A stretch of 64,000 nt of DNA, taken from the NCBI RefSeq assembly GCF_029227915.1, contig NC_079886.1, positions 17,088,501 through 17,152,500 of the forward strand, given 5' to 3'. The first letter of the stretch is position 1, and every line of letters starts with the position of its first letter. Shown here piece by piece: positions 1 to 11,040 of this stretch. The stretch is from Hydractinia symbiolongicarpus (lineage: Eukaryota; Cnidaria; Hydrozoa; Anthoathecata; Hydractiniidae). Made by a program: the position numbers and the translations under genes. The notes under the pieces were generated by a model, which worked only from the letters and a program-made list of their open reading frames with translations, had not been told where the DNA came from and ran no database searches.

Positions 1-259
1 TGTCACAAAAGCACCAAGTTAAGTTTGGCCCACACTACGGGTTAGTCGTCCACGTATTACTTCCTGAATATGAAGGAGATATAGTATTCAACATGCGTTA
101 GACCTATGTACGTTCCCAAGCCTTGTGGATATAATGAATTCCTATTCTCCATATGCCCCACTTTATCACACAATAGCCTAGATTCAAAACAACAGTGTAC
201 CATGGAGCGTATTTTCATGTAGCACACTGTAGCGAGGCTCATTAATGTCTGTTGTCGAG

Positions 260-1350
260 TGTAGCAAGCCCTTTCTTTCCTTGTAGTACAATGTAGTAAA
301 GCGTAATTTTTCGTAGCGGTGTGTAGCAGTACGTTATTTTCTGTAGCAGGCCGTAGTGGAACGTATTTCTTTGTAGTAGAGCGTAGTAGCCTGTAGTAGC
401 ATGTAGTAGCCTGTAGTAGAGCATAGTAGAGCGTATTTCTCTGTAGTACAGTGTAGTAGCCTGTAGTAGAGTGTAGTAGCTTGTAGTATAGTGTAGTAGC
501 CTGTAGTAGAGCGTAGTAGAATGTATTTCTCTGTAGTAAAGCGTATTTCTCTGTAGTAGAGTGTAGTAGCCTGTAGTAGAGTGTAGTAGAGCGTATTTCT
601 CTGTAGTAGAGCGTATTTCTCTGTAGTGACGCGTATTTCTCTGTAGTAGAGTGTAGTAGCTTGTAGTAGAGTGTAGTAGCCTGTAGAAGAGCGTAGTAGA
701 ATTTATTTCTCTGTAGTAAAGCGTATTTCTCTGTAGTAGAGTGTAGTAGCCTGTAGTAGAGTGTAGTAGAGCGAATTTCTCTGTAGTAGAGCGTACTTCT
801 CTGTAGTAAAGCGTATTTCTCTGTAGTAGAGTGTAGTAGCGTGTAGTACAGTGTAGTAGAGCGTATTTCTCTGTAGCAAGCTCATTTCTCGGTAGTAGAC
901 AGTATTTCTCTGTAGTAGAGCGTATTTCTCTGTAGTAGAGTGTAGTAGCCTGTAGTAGAGTGTAGTAGCTTGTAGTAGAGTGTAGTAGAACGTAGTAGAG
1001 CGTATTTCTCTGTAGTAGAGTGTAGTAGCTTGTAGTATAGTGTAGTAGCCTGTAGTAGAGCATAGTAGAGCGAATTTCTCTGTGGTAAAGCGTATTTTTC
1101 TGTAGTAGAGTGTAGTAGCTTGTAGTAGAGTGTAGTAGCCTGTAGTAGACTGTAGTAGCTTGTAGTAGAGCGTAGTAGAGTGTATTCCTCTGTAGTAGAG
1201 CGTATTTCTCTGTAGTAGAGTGTAGTAGCCTGCAGTAGAGTGTAGTAGCCTGTAGTAGAGCGTAGTAGTAGAGCGTATTACTCTGTAATAGAGCGTAGTA
1301 CGCTGAAGTAGAGCGTAGTAGCCTGTAGTAGAGTGTGGTACGGCGTATTT
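260..1350. repeat. 10-bp minisatellite array (TGTAGTAGNN)
   Basis: About 1.1 kb is built from decamers of the form TGTAGTAG plus two bases (AG, CC, CT), mixed with a variant decamer CGTATTTCTC. Pairs of decamers form recognisable 30-40 bp higher-order units. Because 10 is not a multiple of 3, each strand cycles through all three frames every 30 bp. The minus strand happens to lack stops and stays open for 379 codons, translating as repeats rich in Tyr, Leu, Ser and Thr. I regard this open frame as a by-product of the repeat rather than a gene: there is no upstream exon, no signal peptide and no unique sequence. Confidence 0.9.
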
Positions 1351-1998
1351 TTCTAGTGCTGCGCAACATAGGCATCCACATTTTGAATGTGACTAAAAAG
1401 CCAATTACAATTCATCACTATACAAACTCTGTTTACAAGAAAAATAATTATTCACAGAGCACTATTGTTAAGAAACACAGGGGCTTACAGCAGTTAAGCT
1501 TCATACAAATAGTTTTAAAAAATATTCTAACTTTTCAGTTAAAGTGAACTGGGGAAAAAGGCGTTCAAATGACTACCATCGCCATAATGGTCTCGCACAT
1601 ATACAAACGAAAAATTATCTGGACATCTTCCCACAAAAAGATTCTTATCAGTACATCAATTGTAGTTGGTAGATAAACAAGGCATGATGGCCGATCGCCA
1701 GTGGTCATCATAATATCAGAGACAAAGAAACAAATTTAGCAGACACGCCTAAATATTCATTTTCAATTTCACATCTTGTGTTTTACTGCGCTTTTCAATA
1801 CATACACATTCACATTCAAGTAGATGTTCTAATTTTTTGGCGTAACATACTCTGTACTCAACTTTCTTGGTAACCGGGATCATTACTGCAAAAAGCAAGA
1901 AATCAAATGCGTCAATATAGCTTAGTGGGGATAGGAAAAGAACATTTCTTAACACATTTTTCAAAATCACTTTTTTGAGAGCGTTCGCAGTTATATTA
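1351..1998. other. Intergenic, AT-rich, no supported gene
   Basis: No coding feature can be supported. The part from about 1780 to 1960 resembles about 3400 to 3690 in the same orientation: both carry a TTGGCGTA..ACTCTGTA motif and, further on, GTAACC followed by an AAATCAAATGC motif. This suggests two decayed copies of one sequence, possibly a lost secreted-protein exon on the minus strand. Confidence 0.5.
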
Positions 1999-2608
1999 CA
2001 GTAGACCCTCGATATAACGAACCCCCAAGGAGAATTGAAAAAGTTCATTATTTCGAGGGTTCGTTATATCGAGGGACCAGAAAAAAACGGAAATTTTTCC
2101 CCAATCTTCCCAAAATCGCTTAAATTTTTGTCCATTAGAAGAACTTGGATGAAGAACACTTTTGATTAATATTTTACTATAGTACACCGTCAAGTATATG
2201 TAGATTTAAATAAGGTTGAATCACATAAAATTCAAATAAAATATGTTCGTTTTTGTTTATAAAAAGCAATGCAAAGACTTCTATCATGGAATCATTTGGT
2301 TGGTTGTTGTGTAGACACGTAAAGTGCTATCTACGTGGTGTAAAAATATCGAAAACACTGCGTGTGTTTTGGTTTTATTTGACTTATTTTGTAGCATTTG
2401 ATACTTTGAGTTCGTTACACAAATGTTTTATTTTCTCACTGGACGGAAAATTTGGTTGGTTAAATCGAGGGTTCGCTATATCGGGAGTTTCGTTATATAG
2501 AGGGAATTTATAAGAGTTTCTTAAGGCAGAATCCAAGGGGAATGAACTTTAGTTCGTTAAATCGAGGTGTGCTTTATATCGGGGGTTCGTTATATCGAGG
2601 GTCTACTG
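1999..2608. mobile_element. pogo/Tigger-type MITE with TA target duplication
   Basis: The ends are inverted repeats: the left end begins CAGTAGACCCTCGATATAAC and the right end is its reverse complement. Each end is flanked by TA (1997-1998 and 2609-2610). Inside are several further copies of a TCGTTATATCGAGGG motif in both orientations. There is no transposase reading frame, so this is a non-autonomous element. CAGT..G termini with a TA duplication fit the pogo branch of Tc1/mariner; the exact family would need a repeat library. Confidence 0.85.
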
Positions 2609-2744
2609 TACGTCATAGCGCCGTGCGTAAACCAATCAGATTTAATAACTATTGTTTTCTTTAAAAAAAATATTTTAATTTTTTTGGAAATTAAATTGTT
2701 GCATTTCCTATTCCATGAGAACGGTACAAATATTAGTAAGAAGT

Positions 2745-2965
2745 ATATTTTGAACTTCATGTGTATGATCGTAAGAAGAAGGCGAAAACAGAGACACAAA
2801 TGTATGAACTTCTAGCTAATCTGTAAAATATGTTGTGTCATATGACATGTGACAAACCACTTTCAAAATGATTAATAGAAAGAAGTAAATTTAGTATTTC
2901 TTTTTGCGAGGCGATAATTAGTATTTGACTTTATTCAAGATGAAATTAGAAAATAATATATAAAT
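2745..2965 (-). pseudogene. Inverted decayed copy of the PAN gene promoter and first codons
   Basis: Read on the minus strand, this segment matches the region just upstream of and including the start of the gene at 5260 (about 5095-5310). Shared features include ATATGTTGTGTCA, GTGACAAACCACTTTCA, AGGCGATAATTAGTATTT and the bases coding for the signal peptide. The match fades about 50-60 bases into the coding part, before the pogo MITE at 1999-2608. The copy lies head-to-head with the intact gene about 2.3 kb away. I infer a local inverted duplication whose coding part has decayed. Confidence 0.7.
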
Positions 2966-4215
2966 ATTACACTTCATTTAAAACCTCCTTATGAATGATG
3001 AATACACGCACTTAGTGTTTCTGTAATCTGGTGTAAAAATCACCCCAAAGTTGCTGTTGTTCAAATAGCTTAATTCAATTGACAGAGAGCAACATAATTA
3101 GTTATACTTTAATAACTATGAACGCTATTAATATGAAATTACGATTTTTTTTCTAAGATAATTTGCTCTAGTGACTAGTGTTGACTGTGTCTTGACCTAG
3201 TGACTGTGTTGTTAGATCAAATTTTCGAATTTCATAAAAACGTCACTATAGAAAATGTATCTATAATGACCAAAATCTTTGATAAAACAATTTCAACAAA
3301 CTCAACCATCACCACTAAAGACCAGTTTTGTGTGGTAAGCCTTAGAGCAAACATCAGGACGGAAACCACACTTTGACAGGCAAGTTTTAAGATAGCTTCG
3401 TTTTTTGGTTCAAAGTCTCTTGGCGTAGCAAACTCTGTAGTTTTTTGTAGGTCTTTTGTCGTATAATCTAGAGTTGCGGCTGAATATTTTGAAAAAATCT
3501 TTCGCATATGGAAAGTATCATCAGCAATGGTGTTGTGTGGTGTCTCGACTGTGTCAGTAACCAGGAATGAGCTATACAGTAACAAGCATGAAATCAAATG
3601 CCTTTAGTACAGTCGAGGGAAGAAGAGGGAATAGAAAAAAAAATTCCTAAAACACGTAGAATTTTTTTGATAAACATTGATTAAAAATTGATAAACATTG
3701 CATCATAGTGCTGCGCGTAAACATGACTTCGTTTATAAAACCATTTGTAAAATATCGGCACGCCATCCCCTCTTTGTACTCACACAAAATGCGATGTACT
3801 AAATCGCCTTTGTCGATGACTGTGAAAAATATGCAGAAACATCAGTAATGTTTAGGTGAGACCACATTAGCATTTTGTTGTTTTCTCGTAGCCAACTTGC
3901 CTGAACTTCTGGGATATTTTTATGCTGATAGCTAAGCTTTTTTTGGTACTCTCTAATATTAAGCTTTTTTTCTGTATGTTCACATTCAGGGTCAACGAAC
4001 ACATTTGACAAAACTACGAACATTTTTAACAAACTTACGAACAGATTAAACAAAACTACGAACACTTTTGGCTAAAGTATGAACATGTTCAATAAAATAT
4101 GTTTGTACTTTCGTCTAAAATGTTCGTAGTTTTATTGAATGTGTTCGTAGTTTTATGAAAATGTCCCTAAAATAAACAAATTTGAATTTTGAAACGTGGC
4201 ATATATAAAAATAGC
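2966..4215. other. Intergenic; short inverted TACGAAC repeats near 3990-4160
   Basis: No gene is supported. A minus-strand frame around 3232-3597 begins with a hydrophobic leader-like stretch, and its second half in another frame carries Cys spacing vaguely like a PAN domain, but it is broken and may be a relic. From about 3990 to 4160 several copies of AAAACTACGAACA occur, first in direct and then in inverted orientation, at roughly 25-bp spacing. They look like a small foldback or subterminal repeat. Confidence 0.4.
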
Positions 4216-4695
4216 GACACACAAATATTAATATTTAGTATAGAATGTCAAAGCTCAGAAAGAAATTTTGTTGTCGCGATTGTCCTTCTAACTAAGGTAT
4301 AATTGTGTTTTTGATGACAGACTTGTTAAGAATTGTTTTTCTTCTGATTCAGGAAGTTCTTGAAGGAAGCACTACCTGTTTTCAGAAATAAATTTTCCTT
4401 TTAAATTATTTATTGATAAATTTAATAGTCTGGTAATTTTTAGCAATTAAGTAAATCACTCGTTTTATAACTGTACAAACTACTTCCTGTAAGGGTGGCA
4501 TTATAGAAAAAAATAAGTAAATAAATAAACAAGTTAATTAAGCACGAAAGATTTATTATTTTGACTAATTAAATATGATTTTGCCCCCTCTTTCTCACCA
4601 AGTTAACATAGTTTTTAGGGTAAAGAGCGCTGTTGCTGCGATTATGCACATTTCTTGTATGCATATAAGAACACCATGTCGTTTCCGCGACGTTT
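4216..4695 (+). repeat. Segment homologous, inverted, to 11740-12150
   Basis: This block matches the reverse complement of the sequence immediately downstream of the glycosyltransferase-like gene at 12157-13122. Shared landmarks in matching order are TTTTTGATGACAGACTTGT, a GAAGTTCTTGAAGGAAGCAC block, a TAAATTTAAT..AATTTTTA block, and TTGTATGCATATAAGAACACC. It is therefore a non-coding fragment of a larger duplication containing the 3' flank of that gene. No remnant of the enzyme itself is visible upstream of it. Confidence 0.7.
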
Positions 4696-5259
4696 CTCCG
4701 CTATAAAATATTAAAAATAACATCGCATACGCCATGTGTTGAATTGTGTTATTTTAAACGCTGTTGTAATTCGGACAAGATTCAAAGTCACGCGTCGGGA
4801 AATGTGTATCGCGCCAGTACTTATTGAGGTATAAGTGATTGTGTTTAGGTAGTTATAAAACTACAATTTCTGTCTGTAACATTTCAACAAAAAGTCCCTG
4901 GAAATGTAAGGGTTGATAAATCCGTTAGAACAATACAAGCAATGACCTATTTTTTTAACTTTCCCATAATATTCATGTGGGGATAAAGAAAAACTATTTT
5001 TATAAAAAAACAAACGTGTATTCATTATTTATAAAGGATTTTAAATGCAGTGAAATGTTTTTGCCTTATTTTATATTTAAAAAAGTTGAATACATGTTTT
5101 CCCTTACTTTATCTTGAATGAAGTTAAATACTAATTATCGCCTAGCGAAAAGAAATACTTAATTTACTTCTTTCTATTCATCATTGTGAAAGTGGTTTGT
5201 CACGTGTCATTTGACACAACATATTTTTCAGATTAGTTCGAAAAAAAACCAGAAGAACT

Positions 5260-6759
5260 ATGAAGTTTTTGCATTTGTGTTTCTGTTATCTACTTCTTTA
5301 CACACTCATACGTAGTGGCCACGCAACGATTAATTTGCGAAGTTTGGAGCGTTCTTCCTCTAAGAAAAATGCGTTATTTCGTCGAGTATTCCGCGGTAAG
5401 TTCTTGGCCAAGCCAAATCTTGGGCGGAGTATCGTGGAGAATTTCAGAGAATGTGGAGTTTTATGCTTCAGGAACACACAATGCAATTCATTCAATTACC
5501 AAAGAAGCGCCAAGTACTGTGATTTGCTTCCAGTAGATAATATGGATGTGAAGAGGAGCGATTTTGTTAATAATTCGGATTGGGATTATTATGACAGTTT
5601 GTCACGTATGTTCCAACTTATTGTTTTAGGTTGCATATTTATTTGATTCATTTTTATGCTGTTATTTTGTCTTGTCGTCGAAGTATAAGAAATACAGAGG
5701 ATGTATCTTCTCCTTTAATACACCTTTATAGCTTTGCATAAAGGAAAACTGGTCCTGCAATCTTTAGGTGAAGAAAGTCGACCTCTGTTTCTTGCATAAG
5801 GATGTTACGGTTTCTTTAAAAGAAATGTCTATATCCTAGACATGCGAAAAACTGCTCATATTTTTTTGCAATCTTGGTAAGCTAATAAAAAATCTTACGT
5901 CAACCTTGGAATACAGCTCTTACTAATATTTATACCTGCAAATTGTCTTGCTATTACGATTTAATGTTTGGAAAAAAATTAGAACATGTATACGGAATGT
6001 GAATATGCATGTAACATTGTTATTCCCCTCTATGTGTTGAGAAGTTTCGTATGGTTTCCAGGTATGGTCCAGGCTGAGATTATGCTTCACTTATGCCTAA
6101 TTTTTGAAATTTCTCATTATAAAACCGGTTGAAAGATACCTTTGTTGTTTTTAGAATTTCCATACGAAAGTTGCAAGAAAGCACTACAGTCTGAATTTGT
6201 TGACTCTGGTTGGTTTTACATTAAACCTGTTGGTCAGGTTGGAATCGTAGGAGTACACTGCAGAAAGGAGGAGACGGGATACTATGTCGACATCCATCAT
6301 GACAGAGAAACTTCAATTTATGTCAGCGGATATGAACCTTGTGGCAGTTATTCCCATCAGCTTAAATACAATGCTACTAGTTTGGATGCAGTGATATCAT
6401 TGGTCGATCAATCAGTAAGTTGCACCCAATATGCAAAAATGAGATGTAACGCTGCTCAAAGCTATCATAATGAAGATCCCCCGTGTCACTATTTAAAAGA
6501 TCGACATGATGTTATTATTAATTATTGGGCTGGTGGCGACACAAGCAGCTACTGTGCTTGTGGAAAAACAGGAAGTTGTTATAGTGCATTAAAAAAGTGC
6601 AACTGTGACAGCTCAAGTAGCACCACTACTCTAGAGGATTATGGAAAATATACCGAAAAGGAGAAATTGCCATTAACAGCTGTTCATGGTGGCGATACAG
6701 GTTATTCGTATGAATGGTTGTATCTGACGGTAAAGGAAGTTGTTTGCAAAGAATTGTAA
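5260..6759 (+). CDS. Secreted PAN domain plus CASPR/fibrinogen-like domain protein (two exons)
   Basis: The gene joins exon 1 (5260-5605) and exon 2 (6155-6759) across a 549-bp intron with a GTATGT donor and a TTTTTAG acceptor. The phases match, giving 316 residues. Residues 1 to about 22 form a signal peptide (MKFLHLCFCYLLLYTLIRSG). A PAN/Apple-like domain follows (about 60-105) with the ECGVLCFRNTQCNSFNY motif. The C-terminal ~190 residues match the fibrinogen-like region of CASPR/neurexin-IV-type proteins: CKKAL near its start, HCRKE, CxC..GSC..ALKKCNCD, then LPLTAV and GDTGYSYE. At least 15 cysteines imply an extracellular disulfide-bonded protein. The combination is typical of cnidarian secreted or adhesion proteins; the ligand is unknown. 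A decayed head-to-head copy of its promoter lies at 2745-2965. Confidence 0.85.
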
Positions 6760-6810
6760 AAAGAATTATTTGAGTAACATATGTACAGTACCAGTTGATA
6801 CAAATTACCA

Positions 6811-6816
6811 AATAAA
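6811..6816 (+). other. Polyadenylation signal AATAAA
   Basis: A canonical AATAAA lies 51 bases after the stop codon of the PAN/fibrinogen-like gene and is the likely 3'-end signal. Confidence 0.55.
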
Positions 6817-7847
6817 TACGTAAAGTACCAGCGGATTGAAATGGACCAGAAGCAAATTTTTTATAAGCCAATCAAATTCAAAAAATGAATTATTTTTTGT
6901 TTATCCAAACGGAAAAATTCAGCTTTCTGTAAGAACTTATAATATAAAAACCTATTAATAACTTTAAATTAGCACTCTCCTATACATATTACATAAAAGC
7001 TGTTAAAGGTCGTAGTCACTAGCACAAAATTTCGCAACTTTGTACCGGCTAACACTGAACAAAGCACTTATTTTCAAGTTTCAAGATTTTTTTTGTAATG
7101 AAAAGTTAGTAAGAAAAGCTAGACAGTATTATCGTATACAAAAATAGTTAGAAAAGTGTCTTTCGTCTTTAAAGTCAAAAACGTTTGGCTAAGGTATTTT
7201 AGTTAATTATCACCGTTAACATGAAGCAAACAAGTCGTTATAATTTTTTTTTTGTTTCCTTTGTTTTTTAAGCCTTTTTAATAAAAGTAGCTTTTCTCGA
7301 GAATAAAAAGCACCGCTATTAATAACAGCACCTGTAAATAAAGCTTTGTAAATGTGAATTTTTAACTAAGTTGAATTATGCATTAATACATGATGTGTAC
7401 GTATTTTGTAATGCAAGTTTAAGTTGAACATGGCGGAATAACCATCGTTGAACTGTTCCGACCCTTTTCTTACCTGTTCATAGCCGACTTTATAAACCAG
7501 TATGTTTAACATATGATTTTCTTGTAAGGGTGTTAATTATAATTTAAGCGAAGATGGTGCGTTGCAGATACGAGTCTTCATTTCGGCGCAGTTTAAGAAC
7601 ACCTATTGGTTTAGCTTATTAACCCTTTTCTGTTGTGGCAGGTTCTAGTAAGATAAATGAAAAAAAAAATGACTTCCAGAGTCCTTAAAGTCCAGAGTCT
7701 ATCAAACAAACTGTTGGTAAAAAAATTGCCATCTTTTTCTGACCCCGTTCCCAGAGCATTCGGCCTTTTGGATTCTCTAATAACAGCTCAGGATCGAAGA
7801 GAAGCTGCTAGGATGGTCTTTTTTAACACTCCATGTGCCCTAAACTA

Positions 7848-7849
<2 letters not shown>
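6817..7849. other. Intergenic, AT-rich, no supported gene
   Basis: I see no conserved coding sequence. A short open frame at 7657 runs into the poly(T) tract of the LINE that follows and is probably chance or the target sequence of that insertion. Confidence 0.5.
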
Positions 7850-7881
<32 letters not shown>

Positions 7882-10800
7882 TTCACATTATTTATTGTCG
7901 AAAATACAATAAAAATAGTCATATTTAAAAAAAACTGACTAATTAAAATCGACTTCATGTAACTAACAAATATAAATTAAAAATAATAAATAAACTAAAA
8001 AGAATTTAACCTCAAAAGGTGATCTTATTTCTATATGTATCCTAAATTGTGAATATACAATCTACAAAGACGACACTGACAAGTTAAGCCTTTCCATTTT
8101 TTTAGACAACTTACAAACGTTGAAATGCATGGCGCTTCTTGAATAGATTTTGGTAGAGTTGCCCATAGCTGCGGTCCTCTGAAGGTTACAGTTTCCAAGC
8201 CATATTTTACAGTTTGTGCTCTACCTCGAAAAAACTCTGAATTAATACGATTCGAGTACCTATTTTTGTTAAGAATAAATACTTCGGACATAATATCAGG
8301 ATTGGTATTATTTTTGACTTTATATAATTCCTTTAATAAAATAATCAAATTACGGTGATGTACACTAACAGTTCCAGTTTTATCCAATAGGTCTTGAAAT
8401 GAAGAGCTATAATCATTAGTTATTACACGAAGGGCTCTACTATGGATTCTATTGATGGAATTGTTAGTAGTACGGTTACAAAACATCCAAAGTAAAGGAC
8501 AGTAACCAAACTGAGATAAAATAAAAGAATTTAATATGAGATATAATTTTTGTTGATCCATATACGGTGATAATCTAACAAGAGCATTTAATTTATTGCT
8601 TGCTTTCTTGCACAAATCTTTAACGTGTTTGCTAAAAGTCAACATATTATCTATTGTAATACCAAGAAGTTTTTCCTCCGAAGAGCATTGCACAGCTGTT
8701 CCATTGATATTAACTTGTAGAAAACATTGTGTGTTGCTACCGAAAAACATAAAATGACACTTCCTTTCATTCAGTTGTAAGCAGTTTAACCTAAACCATG
8801 TTGAGACAGTCCTCATCTCATTTTCAAGCTCGTACAAAATATTTTCCTCAGAGTTTCCTATAACATAAATCGTGTTATCGTCAGCATAATTGCATATATC
8901 GCTGGTGACAAAAGATAAAAAATCATTCAAAAAGATGTTGAAAAGGAGAGGTCCTAGCACAGATCCTTGAGGGACACCGAAAGTCATTTCAAGCCATTCG
9001 CTAAAAGAGTTTGCCAGTCTGATACGTTGCTTCCTATTTTTCAGATAGCTAGCCACAAGTTTTAAAGCCGAAAAACTTAAACCATAAGCATATAACTTCG
9101 CTATGAGAAGATCATGGCTAATACAGTCAAAGGCTTTTGATAGATCCATAAAGATAGCTCCAACTTTTTGTTTGGCATCTAATGCTCCTCGCACTTTCGA
9201 GAACATACGCAAGAGAGATTGTTGAGTACTAAAGCCCTTTCGGAAACCACATAAATACGGAGATAGTTTATCACAGAAAAAACCCATAAGTTGTTTATAT
9301 AGAAGCTTTTCAAATATTTTAGAGACCACAGGCAAAATACTTATAGGTCGAAAATTTTCTTTAGCTGATGGATCGCCTTTTTTAAAAATTGGACAGACTT
9401 CGGCACATTTTAACTGATTTGGAAATTCAGAATCCTTAATAACGGTGTTGTTAAATATGCTAACGAGACTTTGATAATATAAACTATAATAATCTTTCAA
9501 AATTCTACTCGGAATATCACCAGCAACATTTGATTTGGATTCATCTAATTTCTTCATTTCTTCCCACATTTCACTTCCCGTTGTTGGACTAAATTCGAAT
9601 CTCGCAATATGGTTATATCTCTCATTGATTTTTTGGATACTCGGATGTAATTCGTATTTATAAATAGCATTCAGAACGTAATCATGTGAATCTGTTGAAA
9701 CATCAGGCCATCGATATAACTTCAATGAACTGACAACCTTTTGAAAATAAGAGTTGAAGATATTTGCTATGTCTTCATCACTCGAGATAATACACTCATT
9801 TTCGATAAGAATGATTTTCTTTTGGTTTGATGAATCATCACTGACAAATGGCTTCACAGTACGCCAAAAACATTTGTTATCTGTTATCTTCTTAGTATTA
9901 AGGTTTGAATAGTAAGTAAATTTGGCCTTTCTCGACAGCTTGACACAAAGATTTCGTTGTAATTTATACTGCTTGATGTTTTCAGCTGAAGGGGATGATA
10001 TCGATTTATTGCGTAGTCTGGAACGCAGCATGATAGCCTTTCGCAAATTTTTGTTCATAAATGGTTTATTATTCGATCGCAAGATTTTCTTTTTAAGTGG
10101 CATATGATTATCTAATATATTTTTGAAAGTGTTATTAAATTGTTCATACGTGGTTATATTTTGCATCCTGTTGGTCAATTCTGATATAAATATCTCTTTA
10201 TTAAAATGAGAGTAGTCACGATAATTCACAACTTTCGGTGGAGCTTTTACATAAGTAGTTTTCATAACAGTTAGCACCATTCTGTGAAAATCTGAAAGAC
10301 CAGTTTCGATAGTACTTGTGTGTCTAAACGTTCTTCCAATATTAGTTAAAATCAGATCAATACATGACGGATTTGATGCTGATTTAAAACATGTTTTTTC
10401 TTTTATTAGATTAGACAAATCGAAGGCACTCATAAACTCTGACATTTCATCACTATCTGGCTCCAGGTTAAAATCGCCCATTACGATAATGTTTGAGTAA
10501 TGTCTCATGTGAAAATTAAGTGCATTCGTGATATTTGAGAGGAAAAAGTGTGTGCATTGTGACGGTGGACGATAAGTGTACAGCAATAGGTACTTCTTCT
10601 TCCTTAGGTTTATCTCCAACGTAATCAGTTCTATTCCATTCTGTACCTTGAATGAAGTCAGTTCTTTAGTAAGAAGATTTTCATTTGCAAAGATCATCAA
10701 ACCTCCACCATTTTTATCCCGGTCACGGCGAAAGGGGAGCTTGAATCCAGGCATGTCAAATTGACCTACCGGGAAAGATGAATCTACTTTTGTTTCACAT

Positions 10801-11040
10801 ATGCAGAGAATATCGATGTTGTTTTCCACAAACTCTTTCAGGAAGTCAAATTTATTTCGTATTGAGTTGATATTCACGTGGGCAATAATAACATTCTTAG
10901 GATTTTTTATCCGTAAATTTCTCAAAGAAGGTAAAGTATTGGAAAGGTTTTGACTGTCATTCACATTCATGTCATCGTTGTAGACTACATTTTAAACACG
11001 ACAACTTTTTTTCGATGCCATTTGTTTTTTACAATATGTG
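7850..11040 (-). mobile_element. CR1/L2-like LINE with intact EN-RT reading frame and poly(A) tail
   Basis: On the minus strand the element runs from somewhere above 10970 to a tail of about 30 A at 7850-7879 (T on the plus strand). The 3' untranslated region contains AATAAA on the element's strand. The single open frame (8031-10970) is uninterrupted. No ORF1 was found upstream and no target duplication could be recognised, so the 5' end is only approximate. The intact frame and long homogeneous tail suggest a young insertion. Confidence 0.85.
8031..10970 (-). CDS. LINE endonuclease-reverse transcriptase polyprotein
   Basis: The 979-residue protein starts with an APE-type endonuclease (about 25-240). 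Its motifs are NINSIRNKFD, the catalytic glutamate in CICETKVD, GDFNLEPD, CIDLILTN, and the terminal SDFH. A linker follows, then the reverse transcriptase (about 500-760): FRPISILPVVSKIFEKLLY, FMDLSKAFDCISHDLL with the motif A aspartate, VPQGSVLGPLLFNIFLND, and the catalytic YADD. The C-terminus resembles the thumb/connection region of CR1/L2-clade LINEs. There is no RNase H or PHD domain. All catalytic residues I can check are present, so the enzyme could be functional in target-primed reverse transcription. The clade call rests on motif style and not on a tree. Confidence 0.9.
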   Translation of the reverse strand: MNVNDSQNLSNTLPSLRNLRIKNPKNVIIAHVNINSIRNKFDFLKEFVENNIDILCICETKVDSSFPVGQFDMPGFKLPFRRDRDKNGGGLMIFANENLLTKELTSFKVQNGIELITLEINLRKKKYLLLYTYRPPSQCTHFFLSNITNALNFHMRHYSNIIVMGDFNLEPDSDEMSEFMSAFDLSNLIKEKTCFKSASNPSCIDLILTNIGRTFRHTSTIETGLSDFHRMVLTVMKTTYVKAPPKVVNYRDYSHFNKEIFISELTNRMQNITTYEQFNNTFKNILDNHMPLKKKILRSNNKPFMNKNLRKAIMLRSRLRNKSISSPSAENIKQYKLQRNLCVKLSRKAKFTYYSNLNTKKITDNKCFWRTVKPFVSDDSSNQKKIILIENECIISSDEDIANIFNSYFQKVVSSLKLYRWPDVSTDSHDYVLNAIYKYELHPSIQKINERYNHIARFEFSPTTGSEMWEEMKKLDESKSNVAGDIPSRILKDYYSLYYQSLVSIFNNTVIKDSEFPNQLKCAEVCPIFKKGDPSAKENFRPISILPVVSKIFEKLLYKQLMGFFCDKLSPYLCGFRKGFSTQQSLLRMFSKVRGALDAKQKVGAIFMDLSKAFDCISHDLLIAKLYAYGLSFSALKLVASYLKNRKQRIRLANSFSEWLEMTFGVPQGSVLGPLLFNIFLNDFLSFVTSDICNYADDNTIYVIGNSEENILYELENEMRTVSTWFRLNCLQLNERKCHFMFFGSNTQCFLQVNINGTAVQCSSEEKLLGITIDNMLTFSKHVKDLCKKASNKLNALVRLSPYMDQQKLYLILNSFILSQFGYCPLLWMFCNRTTNNSINRIHSRALRVITNDYSSSFQDLLDKTGTVSVHHRNLIILLKELYKVKNNTNPDIMSEVFILNKNRYSNRINSEFFRGRAQTVKYGLETVTFRGPQLWATLPKSIQEAPCISTFVSCLKKWKGLTCQCRLCRLYIHNLGYI

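Noticed and set aside
242-1381. 379-codon open frame on the minus strand
   Set aside because: It coincides with the 10-bp minisatellite and encodes only repeat-derived residues; listed as a repeat, not a gene.
7657-7938. 93-codon frame ending in polyphenylalanine
   Set aside because: The Phe run is the LINE's poly(A) tail read on the other strand; the frame crosses the insertion boundary.
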